This document shows positions 1 to 7,040 of a DNA stretch of 13,098 nt, in pieces. The notes under the pieces were generated by a model. The model had not been told where the DNA came from and made no database searches. It saw only the letters and a program-made list of their open reading frames with translations. Position 1 is the stretch's first letter; each line of letters starts with the position of its first letter. The stretch is from Clostridiaceae bacterium (GTDB taxonomy: Bacteria; Bacillota_A; Clostridia; Acetivibrionales; Acetivibrionaceae), in NCBI GenBank assembly GCA_012513545.1, contig JAAZCB010000378.1:1-13098 (forward strand). The letters run 5' to 3'. The position numbers and the translations under genes are program-made.

Positions 1-481
1 AATGCTTGGGAACAAGATGCAAAGGCTCTTCCCTTATTGGGCAGCCTTTGATGGCGTATATTGGAGGACTCATTTCCAAAGCACGTTTTATCGCCTCCAT
101 CAGTGAAGATTTACCTGCCCCTACAGGTCCGACAAGGTAAAGTACCTGTCTTGCTTCCTCACCTGCCATTGCTGCCGAATGAAAGTATCTCACGATTTTC
201 ATTATTGTATTATCTATTCCAAAAAACTCATCTTCAAAAAACTTGTATTTTTTTACTACATCATTACCATATATTCTTCGGAGTCTTGGATTCTCATCAG
301 TTTTTATCGTTTCAATTCCAGGCTCCGTTATCAGCTTGAACATCCTCTGGTGAGCAAGCATTGATATTTCCGGATTCTCTTTTACTATGTTAAGATACTC
401 CAGAAATGTCCCTTCAAAACGTTTACTCTTGTGCTCTTCTCTATCCCTATTAATAATGCCAGAAAAATCTAGTTTTCCCAT
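1..481 (-). CDS. prkA: PrkA-family serine protein kinase, N-terminal part (runs off left edge)
   Basis: The minus strand is open from an ATG at 481 to the window edge, giving the first 160 residues. A Walker A motif GPVGAGKSS lies at about residues 118-126, followed by the segment GCPIREEPLHLVP (about 146-158), which is characteristic of PrkA/YeaG AAA+ proteins. The upstream stretch with AHQRMF and GIE...YxFFEDEFFG is also typical of the family. PrkA proteins are about 630-640 residues, so roughly a quarter of the gene is present. The family couples an AAA+ domain to a kinase-like C-terminus. In Bacillus it is sporulation-associated and tied to stress or protein quality control. In many genomes it is followed by yeaH/yhbH and spoVR-like genes, which would lie outside this window. 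The start is supported by a G-rich Shine-Dalgarno (AAAAGGGGGC, core 489-493) seven bases upstream. I saw no convincing sigma-A promoter; a sporulation sigma factor is possible but not shown. Identity is confident; function is by family. Confidence 0.93.
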   Translation of the reverse strand, partial: MGKLDFSGIINRDREEHKSKRFEGTFLEYLNIVKENPEISMLAHQRMFKLITEPGIETIKTDENPRLRRIYGNDVVKKYKFFEDEFFGIDNTIMKIVRYFHSAAMAGEEARQVLYLVGPVGAGKSSLMEAIKRALEMSPPIYAIKGCPIREEPLHLVPKH

Positions 482-1011
482 ACATATGCCCCCTTTTCCT
501 ACTAGAAATTTGTTGGGTACTTTTGACTACCTCACTTAAAACCATTAATATACACAAAATTCTCAGCTATTATTGCCTTTTCCAAATAAAATTATCTTAC
601 GACATTCTGTTGGTAAAACATCTCCAAAGGTTGTGGGCAAGACCTGTAATAATCTCTTGCCATATCACTCTTTAGCATACCACCTTCCCAACATTTTTGG
701 TGTTATTTACTCTGATACTTATAAACAAGTGTTTATCAATAATTATTCAATACTCAATATATATTCCGTTAAGCACTGAAATAAAATAAAATTATTTATA
801 AGTATGTTATAAAGCACTTAAAAATTGATACCCTAAATAAAATTTCACTAAACAAAAGAATTTCAGGTATTTAAGAAAACATTATACAGAAATAATTCTC
901 ACTAAAACTATACAAAAACTACATAGAATTGCTGTTTTTATTATAACATATCAAGCAATAAATAGCTATATTATTTTGTTTGGAGGATTTTACAACAAAA
1001 AATATTTCTTT

Positions 1012-1027
1012 AAAGGCATATGCCTTT
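1012..1027. promoter_or_regulatory. 16-bp perfect palindrome upstream of membrane-protein promoter
   Basis: AAAGGCATATGCCTTT is a perfect palindrome ending 21 bases before the likely -35 box at 1049. Position and symmetry fit a dimeric regulator site. It could also be a chance palindrome in A+T-rich DNA, and no T-tract follows that would make it a terminator. Confidence 0.35.
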
Positions 1028-1048
1028 CCCATAATATTCTAAAGTCTT

Positions 1049-1076
1049 TTGATAAGGTTTAATGTTATAATATAAT
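1049..1076 (+). promoter_or_regulatory. Sigma-A-like promoter for the 574-residue membrane protein gene
   Basis: TTGATA at 1049-1054 and TATAAT at 1071-1076 are separated by 16 bases. Transcription would start near 1083, leaving a leader of about 60 bases before the ATG at 1147. The flanking sequence is very A+T rich and contains another overlapping TATAAT (1066-1071), so the exact -10 is uncertain. Confidence 0.55.
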
Positions 1077-1146
1077 TAATTTTGACTATATAATTTATAG
1101 TTTATAGCATATATTATGGACTTTTTTAAGGAGGGAAGCAAAGAGC

Positions 1147-2871
1147 ATGAAAAAAATCAAAATACTGGTTAGAAACATTGCTCTAATATCGACTTCCATC
1201 CTGTCAGGAATACTTCTGTTTATTTTTTCTGCAAGCATTTTTATTACAAGTACTATATTGACTCCCGATTTCCACATGGATTTATTCGAGAAATATGATC
1301 TGTACTCTCACGCAGAGACAGCTATCGACAATACATTAAAGAATATCTTCAAAAATTCCGGTACACAAATAAATCAATTTGACGATCAGCAAAAAGAGCT
1401 TTTAAATGTTGTTGAAAATTCCACCTCCCCTCAAATGGTAAGAATGAACCTTGATTCAATAAGAGAAGGGATTTTTCAATACTTCAGGGGAGATAAAAAC
1501 TTCCTGCCCGATATATATATCGACACAAAATCCCTGTCCGATAATAATATTTATGATGATAAAAAAGCTGATGAACAGGTTAAGCTCCAAAGTAAGATAA
1601 AGAAAATAAACCTAAGTGCAATACTCTTATCCCTCAATCGAAAAGATATTTCAGATTATATTTTATTAGTAAAACTTGTTTACTTTATTATTTCCTACCT
1701 GCCAGTTCTATCGTTAGCGCTGCTGGCATTATTGAGCCTTATTTCTTTTATCCTCTGTAATAAACCCGGCAAACTACCCAGGTGGCTATTTTTCACCTTA
1801 ATTATAGCTGCAATTTTATGTATTATATCTGCTGTATTCATTTTTGCGTTTTTATACAGAATTCTTCCCTCTAGCATTTATATTAACGAGGCATTCATTG
1901 TTTTTGATTCAGGACTGATTATTTCATATATAAAAGCCTGCCTTTCTCCTGTCATGATCTTCTCTTTCTCTTTGGCCGCAATATTTATTACATGTGCATT
2001 TTTATTATTGTTCGCAAAGAATTTCCTGCAAAAATATGTCAGTGCATCAGCAGTCATTTTATCAAGGCTTTCAAATAGCTGTAAAAAAACAGTCAAGTAC
2101 TGCATAACAGCCTTTTTGTTCATATTTGTCCTATTCTCTCTATCTTTTAAATTATATGGATTTTACAGAGATTTTAACGAGAATAACCTATCTTCGGCAA
2201 TGTTAAAAATAACCAATAAGAACACAACCACCCAGGTAATTTCAGCAAAGGATGAGACTATATATACGCTTCAAATCAAACTAATAGACTCAAAAACCGG
2301 TAAAGCCATTCCCAATATAAAAATCAATGTCAGCGGCAAGTCTGAAATACCTGACAGGTATAACAATGTTCATGGAATAACTGATGAAAAGGGCGTGGTT
2401 AAGTTTACCCTTGGCAAAGGAAATTTTAATCTCGTTTTTTCTCCTGTTACATTGCCCTGTGAATATATGCTTCCAACACCTTTTTTCTATGAATTAAAGT
2501 CGGTTGGAACTACAATAGTAACAATAAATCTAGACCTCGATGACAGCAATACAAAAAACGAAGGAATAGTGGAAATAGAAGTTCTAGGAGATGAAAACCT
2601 TCCAGTAGAAAATCTTGAGCTAGCTGTTATAAGTAATTCAGAAGATAAAAAGAATAAAGAAGATATGCCTGATAAACATTTTTCAATCACCAACAAAGAA
2701 GGTTTATCAGTTTTCAAACTTTCCGAAGGCAAATATCATGTAGAATTTTCCTCTCAGAAATTTCCCGAGCAATATACTCTTCCTGAGCCCTTCAATATCA
2801 GCATTTCCCGTGACATAACCACCAGATACACCATTCGTCTTGTCAAAAAAACCACTGGCGACACTCCTTAA
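1147..2871 (+). CDS. Five-pass membrane protein with two tandem extracytoplasmic beta-sandwich-like repeats (function unknown)
   Basis: I do not recognise this 574-residue protein. The ATG follows an excellent ribosome binding site, AAGGAGGG at about 1129-1136. Hydrophobic segments are visible at residues about 11-36, 171-203, 213-238, 268-290 and 315-337. With the lysine-rich N-terminus inside, residues 37-170 and 338-574 would face outward. The C-terminal part holds two similar units, about 371-463 and 474-568. Each has a Thr-(Asp/Asn)...Gly turn, an 'F-x-L-x-x-G' strand, then 'F...P..Y.LP.PF' and a final beta strand. This pattern resembles carboxypeptidase-regulatory or CnaB-like prealbumin folds, which often present or bind at the cell surface. 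No enzyme motif is evident. It is a single gene, convergent with the rhomboid gene 3' of it; a membrane protein beside an intramembrane protease is suggestive but not evidence of a substrate relation. Coding status is confident; role is unknown. Confidence 0.88.
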   Translation: MKKIKILVRNIALISTSILSGILLFIFSASIFITSTILTPDFHMDLFEKYDLYSHAETAIDNTLKNIFKNSGTQINQFDDQQKELLNVVENSTSPQMVRMNLDSIREGIFQYFRGDKNFLPDIYIDTKSLSDNNIYDDKKADEQVKLQSKIKKINLSAILLSLNRKDISDYILLVKLVYFIISYLPVLSLALLALLSLISFILCNKPGKLPRWLFFTLIIAAILCIISAVFIFAFLYRILPSSIYINEAFIVFDSGLIISYIKACLSPVMIFSFSLAAIFITCAFLLLFAKNFLQKYVSASAVILSRLSNSCKKTVKYCITAFLFIFVLFSLSFKLYGFYRDFNENNLSSAMLKITNKNTTTQVISAKDETIYTLQIKLIDSKTGKAIPNIKINVSGKSEIPDRYNNVHGITDEKGVVKFTLGKGNFNLVFSPVTLPCEYMLPTPFFYELKSVGTTIVTINLDLDDSNTKNEGIVEIEVLGDENLPVENLELAVISNSEDKKNKEDMPDKHFSITNKEGLSVFKLSEGKYHVEFSSQKFPEQYTLPEPFNISISRDITTRYTIRLVKKTTGDTP

Positions 2872-2913
2872 ATTAGCATCAGTAAAAATCCAAATGGTAA
2901 TAAGCTTAATTCA

Positions 2914-2966
2914 AGTAGTTCTCACCGCAGTTAACTACTAGAAAATTTGAGAAACACTATTCTAGT
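2914..2966. terminator. Weak inverted repeats between convergent genes, possible terminator
   Basis: Two small dyads lie between the converging genes: GTAGTT/AACTAC (2914-2939) and ACTAGAA/TTCTAGT (2937-2966). The second overlaps the rhomboid stop codon. Stems are short and A+T rich and neither has a proper T-tract, so termination here is only a guess from position. Confidence 0.25.
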
Positions 2967-4504
2967 ATTTTCAATAAAGCTTCAATATCCTTATCGATAT
3001 TATAATCTGATTTTTGCTCCCTGGCATTAAGCAGCTCCTGTTTTGCTTTTTCGTATTCACCAATATCATAGTAAATAGCACCTGAAAGGTAATACCCAAC
3101 CTTAGGCTCAATTCTTTTAAGTTCCTCAACATGTGCCATTGCTTCATCCAACTTTTGGTTAGCTGCCTCTGCTCCAATTAATGACCAATATACACTTACT
3201 GCAGTATTCCGATCAGGTTTTTTAAGCAGTATTTCTTCAGCAATTTTTTCCGTCTCAACCCAATTTGAGGTCTTTACACTTTGGTCTAAATCATATACTC
3301 TTCTTAGTATTTTACTTTGGCCGCTGTTAAACCCATAAAACACCCCTGAAAAAGACAATACAAGGGTAATTATAATGAACAAAGCCCTGTTCATATACCA
3401 TCGGGTAATATTTGTGACCTTTACTATTCCTGAAGCAAGAAACCCTCCGATAAGACCGCCTATATGACCAAAATTATCTATCCGAGAATTAGAAAACCCA
3501 TATACAAGATTTATAACTAACGCAGATACTATGTTAAATCCAAAGTATCTCTTAAAAATCTTTGGCTTTTCAAGTCCAAAATACAGTATTGCACCCAGAA
3601 GTCCGAATATTGCTCCTGAAGCTCCAACTGCACTATTCGGAGAAAAAATAAAGCTCAAGAGATTTCCAAGAACACCTGCAATAAAATATATGGCAATAAA
3701 CTTTAAATGCCCATATATTCTTTCAACAGTAACCCCCAGGGAATACAGTGAATAACAATTCAAAACAAGATGGGTAATACCGGCATGTAAGAACATAGGG
3801 GTTACAAACCTCCAATATTCGCCATTTAAAATGTTAATATTGATTTTTGCCCCAAGATAAACTTGAAATTCGGTAGCATCTACACCGGATTTTATTGAGT
3901 ATAATTTTGCTGCCAGCCACACTAAAATATTGGCTGCTATCAGAAAATATGTAACAACAGGTTTGTTTGCCCTGAAACTAAGTCTTAATTCTTGATTCCT
4001 TTCGTTCATAATTTCCCTGATTTCATCATATGATACATTTTCGTAGTTTGCGGATTCAAACATGGATTTTATTGTTCTATCGATCTTCAGAAGTTTAACT
4101 GCAGCTTTTGCATGAGTTATAAACTCTTTACCCTTTATATTTACACTCATACACTCTAATATTTTATTACCGGAAAACTCATTTATCTGGCTTGATTTTA
4201 TTGCTTCAATCTTTGCCAAATCAGGCGACTCTGAAAAAATAAAGAGTTGCGCAACATAGTGGTTCTCATTTGATTCCATACTGAGAAGTCTGTTTTTTGT
4301 TTCCTGTAAACGCATTTTTATCTGTTCTGCAGTTAAGTTGTCTCCATTTAACAATTCAAGGAATATAAAAGTTCCCGCCTTCCTTTTTACAAGAAATTTT
4401 ATCTCCTCACCATAAAGTATTTCACCCTTTTCATCCGTTACAGGAGTACAATCATCATTTATTATAAGATTTTTATATAAGGTTTCCATAAATGCTTTAT
4501 TCAT
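2957..4504 (-). CDS. Rhomboid intramembrane serine protease with N-terminal cytosolic domain and C-terminal TPR region (GluP/YqgP-like)
   Basis: This 515-residue protein has the three-part build of Bacillus subtilis GluP (YqgP, 507 residues): a soluble N-terminal domain (about 1-178), a six-to-seven-pass rhomboid core (about 182-390) and a C-terminal helical-repeat region (about 400-515). Core motifs are present: WR at 231-232, the HxxxxHxxxN motif of TM2 with His240, His245 and Asn249, the nucleophile Ser296 in GASG, and the catalytic His347 in GHIGG. It should therefore be an active serine protease that cuts transmembrane segments. The tail contains 'YYLSGAIYYDIGEYEKAKQELLNA', a clear TPR-type helix pair. 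In B. subtilis GluP cleaves the magnesium transporter MgtE together with FtsH; whether that holds here is inference. The ATG at 4504 has AGGAAGAGGT six bases upstream. The gene stands alone, with its own promoter and with no partner in an operon. Confidence 0.93.
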   Translation of the reverse strand: MNKAFMETLYKNLIINDDCTPVTDEKGEILYGEEIKFLVKRKAGTFIFLELLNGDNLTAEQIKMRLQETKNRLLSMESNENHYVAQLFIFSESPDLAKIEAIKSSQINEFSGNKILECMSVNIKGKEFITHAKAAVKLLKIDRTIKSMFESANYENVSYDEIREIMNERNQELRLSFRANKPVVTYFLIAANILVWLAAKLYSIKSGVDATEFQVYLGAKININILNGEYWRFVTPMFLHAGITHLVLNCYSLYSLGVTVERIYGHLKFIAIYFIAGVLGNLLSFIFSPNSAVGASGAIFGLLGAILYFGLEKPKIFKRYFGFNIVSALVINLVYGFSNSRIDNFGHIGGLIGGFLASGIVKVTNITRWYMNRALFIIITLVLSFSGVFYGFNSGQSKILRRVYDLDQSVKTSNWVETEKIAEEILLKKPDRNTAVSVYWSLIGAEAANQKLDEAMAHVEELKRIEPKVGYYLSGAIYYDIGEYEKAKQELLNAREQKSDYNIDKDIEALLKILE

Positions 4505-4567
4505 TTTGCAACCTCTTCCTCATTGGCTATTTGATTTCTATTATAGTTTATCCCAACTTAAAGGTTA

Positions 4568-4596
4568 ATTATATCAAAAACCATTTATTCTGTCAT
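4568..4596 (-). promoter_or_regulatory. Sigma-A-like promoter for the rhomboid gene
   Basis: Read on the minus strand, ATGACA (4596-4591) and TATAAT (4573-4568) are separated by 17 bases, close to consensus. A second TATAAT at 4545-4540, with TTAACC 17 bases upstream, could be an additional or alternative promoter nearer the start codon. Confidence 0.55.
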
Positions 4597-4629
4597 GCAA
4601 ATCAAAATTCAATAGTCAATATATTATAA

Positions 4630-4727
4630 AGAAGACTTTAGTCAAGTAACCGTTTGAACAGGTAACATAATATCCTTATGTGAATGTAATACAATATGGA
4701 TGATATCACATAATACAAAAGTCTTCT
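4630..4727. repeat. Nested perfect inverted repeats upstream of the coat-like gene
   Basis: A 10-bp perfect inverted repeat, AGAAGACTTT (4630-4639) and AAAGTCTTCT (4718-4727), encloses an 8-bp perfect one, TTATGTGA (4676-4683) and TCACATAA (4706-4713). The pair spans almost the whole gap before the plus-strand gene at 4778. It could be a structured RNA leader, a two-site operator or a relic of a small mobile element. No such family is recognised. Confidence 0.5.
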
Positions 4728-4777
4728 AAACATTTGTATTTTTGATTATGTATGCAAAAAAGAAGGGAGATATTATC

Positions 4778-5422
4778 ATGTCACCATATTACAGTTATCC
4801 ATTTATAACACCCGATGCCGATTACTCCAACAATCCCTGTATGCAGCAATACCAGAACCCATATTTTATGACAAGTATACAAAACCCTGCAATAGAATAC
4901 CCCTATGCAATAGAAGGCATGGAAGAGCAGGTTTCTTACAATCCCGGATATCAGTATTACAGGCAAAATCCCATACTAAGCGACAACCCCGCTCAGGCAT
5001 CTATAGTACTCCAAAAAGAATTGACCGGCTTTCCCAGTTATGGCAATCCAAGTGGTAACGCAGATATTTTATATACCGGCAACCGTGGTGCTTGGAATTT
5101 TAATGTGCCAGCCTTCCTGTTTGTTCCAGGTAACCTGCGGGCTCAAATTGTAATTAGTGCAGTTCTTGATGACCATTATGATACTCCTGTAAACAGGTAT
5201 TCTGCCCGAATAACGATTAACGGAACGGTTGTTCATAACGGACGGGTTCCTCTGGTTCACGGACGTCCTGCCGGTGGTATGTTCAACAACTGGAGGTCAT
5301 TGACCTTCAATGTTCCCAACTTCAGGCGAAACAACAGAGTTGTAATTGAGAACACTTCAACTGCTGGTTCGAATGATTGGATAGCCTTTGACTGGATGGA
5401 ACTGAGGATTCTGACAAGATAG
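4778..5422 (+). CDS. Small protein with Tyr/Asn/Pro-rich N-terminus and beta-sandwich-like C-terminus, possible spore coat or surface protein
   Basis: I chose the ATG at 4778 because AAGGGAG (about 4763-4769) lies eight bases upstream; an in-frame TTG at 4742 would place this ribosome binding site inside the gene. The product has 214 residues. Residues 1 to about 70 are rich in Tyr, Pro, Asn and Gln with repeated 'QNP' and 'NP.YQ' motifs and are probably disordered, as in many spore coat proteins. Residues about 75-214 look like an all-beta domain with alternating hydrophobic strands ('ARITINGTVVHNG', 'RVVIENT', 'WIAFDWMELRI'), similar in feel to galactose-binding or carbohydrate-binding jelly rolls. 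There is no signal peptide or membrane segment, which fits deposition from the mother-cell cytoplasm rather than export. A coat role is inference from composition. The gene is a single unit ending in a strong terminator. Confidence 0.78.
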   Translation: MSPYYSYPFITPDADYSNNPCMQQYQNPYFMTSIQNPAIEYPYAIEGMEEQVSYNPGYQYYRQNPILSDNPAQASIVLQKELTGFPSYGNPSGNADILYTGNRGAWNFNVPAFLFVPGNLRAQIVISAVLDDHYDTPVNRYSARITINGTVVHNGRVPLVHGRPAGGMFNNWRSLTFNVPNFRRNNRVVIENTSTAGSNDWIAFDWMELRILTR

Positions 5423-5479
5423 AAATACTGAAGGACGAATTAAGGCAATAACATATAAATTCAGCGAGAGTATTATCTA

Positions 5480-5514
5480 AAAGCCCTGTCTTCCAAAAAA
5501 GGAGACAGGGCTTT
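5480..5514. terminator. Bidirectional rho-independent terminator
   Basis: AAAGCCCTGTCTTCC (5480-5494) pairs with GGAGACAGGGCTTT (5501-5514) with one bulged base and a six-base A loop. It sits between convergent genes, so it can serve both. U-tracts are modest on both sides (CTTTAAAGTTTC on plus, CTTTTAGAT on minus). Confidence 0.8.
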
Positions 5515-5537
5515 AAAGTTTCAATCATTAATTGCAA

Positions 5538-6911
5538 TTAACCAATATTGGGAAGATTTTTCATACTTTCTTTTACTGCTTCTTCCGAATAATCAATATC
5601 ACTCAGCTTACCGCTGAAGTAATTGTCATATGCAGTCATATCAAAATATCCATGTCCACTCAGATTAAACAGAATTGCTTTTGATTCACCCGACTCTTTG
5701 CAAATAAGAGCTTCTTCAATTGCTCCTTTTATTGCGTGTGAGGATTCGGGCGCCGGTATAATACCTTCACTCTTTGCAAACATAACAGCCGATTCAAATA
5801 CCGACTTCTGTCCGTAGGCTTGCGCTTCTATTATTCCGTCATGATACAACTGGCTTATAATTGGTGACACACCGTGATACCTGAGACCTCCGGCATGAAT
5901 TCCTGCAGGAACAAAATCATGGCCTAATGTATACATCTTTGCTATTGGTCCAACCTTTGCAGTATCACCATAGTCATATGCAAAAACACCCTTTGTCAAT
6001 GTCGGACATGCAGTAGGCTCAACAGCAACTGCTCTTAGCTTCTTTCCCTTAAGCTTGTCCATTACAAACGGAAAAGCCAGACCTCCAAAATTGCTTCCTC
6101 CTCCACAGCAAGCTATAACAACATCAGGATAATCATCAAACACTTCCATTTGCTTCTTTGCTTCAAGGCCTATTATGGTCTGATGAGTACAAACATGGTT
6201 CAAAACGCTGCCAAGTGCATAATTTGTATCACTGCGGTTAGCTGCATCTTCTACCGCTTCACTTATTGCTATGCCCAGACTTCCTGTGCAATCGGGATCC
6301 TTTTCAAGTATAGACCTTCCACAGTTTGTAAAATCACTCGGACTGGCAATTACATTTGCACCAAAGGTCTGCATAAATGAGCGTCTGTAAGGCTTCTGCT
6401 GATAGCTTACCTTAACCATATAAACAGTACATTCAAGTCCAAAATGGCTGCATGCAAGGCTAAGTGCGCTCCCCCACTGGCCTGCACCTGTTTCTGTTGC
6501 AAGTCTCTTAATTCCTGCTGCCTTGTTATAGTAAGCCTGTGGTAATGACGTGTTAAGCTTGTGACTACCTGTAGCATTAGTGCCCTCATATTTATAGTAA
6601 ATCCTTGCGGGAGTATTTAAAAGCTTTTCAAGTCCCCTTGCCCTGTAAAGCGGGCTTGGTCTCCATTGACAGTACATTTCCCTTACTTCCTTCGGAATGT
6701 CAATCCATCTTTCAGTTGTAACCTCCTGATTAATAAGCTCCATTGGAAATATAGCCTGAAGTTCACCCGGTGTCGCTTCCTTTCCGGTCATCGGACTGTA
6801 ATATGCACCCGGTTTATTAGGCATGTCGGCTACGATGTTGTACCACTGTCTTGGAATTTCATTCTCGTCTAAAAGCACTTTTGTAACATCATTTTTACTC
6901 ATCTTACTCAT
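5538..6911 (-). CDS. trpB2: TrpB2-type tryptophan synthase beta chain (PLP enzyme)
   Basis: The 457-residue product has the length and motifs of the TrpB2 (trpB-related) group rather than classical TrpB (about 395). The PLP lysine is Lys118 in GSHKLNTS. The catalytic loop ETGAGQWG is at about 140-147, with Trp where classical TrpB has His. The phosphate-binding loop GGGSN is at about 270-274. The enzyme condenses L-serine (by beta-replacement) with indole to form tryptophan. TrpB2 lacks the usual TrpA-contact features and often occurs away from the trp operon, as here, where it salvages indole or supplies beta-replacement activity. No trpA or other trp gene is nearby. The ribosome binding site GAGGAG (6919-6914) is only two bases from the ATG at 6911 and eleven from an in-frame ATG at 6902, so the true start may be three codons shorter. 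It faces the coat-like gene and shares its terminator. Confidence 0.92.
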   Translation of the reverse strand: MSKMSKNDVTKVLLDENEIPRQWYNIVADMPNKPGAYYSPMTGKEATPGELQAIFPMELINQEVTTERWIDIPKEVREMYCQWRPSPLYRARGLEKLLNTPARIYYKYEGTNATGSHKLNTSLPQAYYNKAAGIKRLATETGAGQWGSALSLACSHFGLECTVYMVKVSYQQKPYRRSFMQTFGANVIASPSDFTNCGRSILEKDPDCTGSLGIAISEAVEDAANRSDTNYALGSVLNHVCTHQTIIGLEAKKQMEVFDDYPDVVIACCGGGSNFGGLAFPFVMDKLKGKKLRAVAVEPTACPTLTKGVFAYDYGDTAKVGPIAKMYTLGHDFVPAGIHAGGLRYHGVSPIISQLYHDGIIEAQAYGQKSVFESAVMFAKSEGIIPAPESSHAIKGAIEEALICKESGESKAILFNLSGHGYFDMTAYDNYFSGKLSDIDYSEEAVKESMKNLPNIG

Positions 6912-6943
6912 CTCTCCTCGAAAAATATTCTAACAATATAATC

Positions 6944-6972
6944 ATTTTACTAAAATAATGCTGATTAATCAA
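6944..6972 (-). promoter_or_regulatory. Promoter for trpB2 with palindrome over the -35 box
   Basis: On the minus strand TTGATT (6972-6967) and TAAAAT (6949-6944) have a 17-base spacer. The -35 box overlaps the 10-bp palindrome TGATTAATCA (6962-6971), a possible regulator site. The leader to the start codon is only about 25 bases, so there is no room for a T-box or attenuator. Confidence 0.5.
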
Positions 6973-6998
6973 CATAAATCAGTATGGACAAAACGCAC

Positions 6999-7024
6999 AA
7001 AGCCTCCAAAAAATTGGAGGCTTT
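6999..7024 (-). terminator. Rho-independent terminator after the 347-residue gene
   Basis: AAAGCCTCCAA (6999-7009) and TTGGAGGCTTT (7014-7024) form a perfect 11-bp stem with an A4 loop (U4 in the minus-strand transcript), just 3' of the gene ending at 7041. On the minus strand it is followed by GTGCGTTTTG. It separates this gene from trpB2, confirming separate transcription units. Confidence 0.78.
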
Positions 7025-7040
7025 GCTTATAAAAATTATT

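Larger units (their letters stand above)
482..1146. other. A+T-rich intergenic region between divergent genes
   Basis: This gap of about 665 bases separates prkA (minus) from the membrane-protein gene (plus). A short open frame at 573-779 begins with TTG, has no ribosome binding site and reads as low-complexity sequence, so I do not call it a gene. A GGAGG at 983-987 has no usable start codon after it. The right part contains a 16-bp perfect palindrome and a promoter, listed separately. I see nothing else of substance between about 560 and 1010. Confidence 0.6.

Noticed and set aside
573..779. 68-residue plus-strand open frame in the left gap
   Set aside because: TTG start without ribosome binding site, low-complexity product, no promoter or neighbour support.
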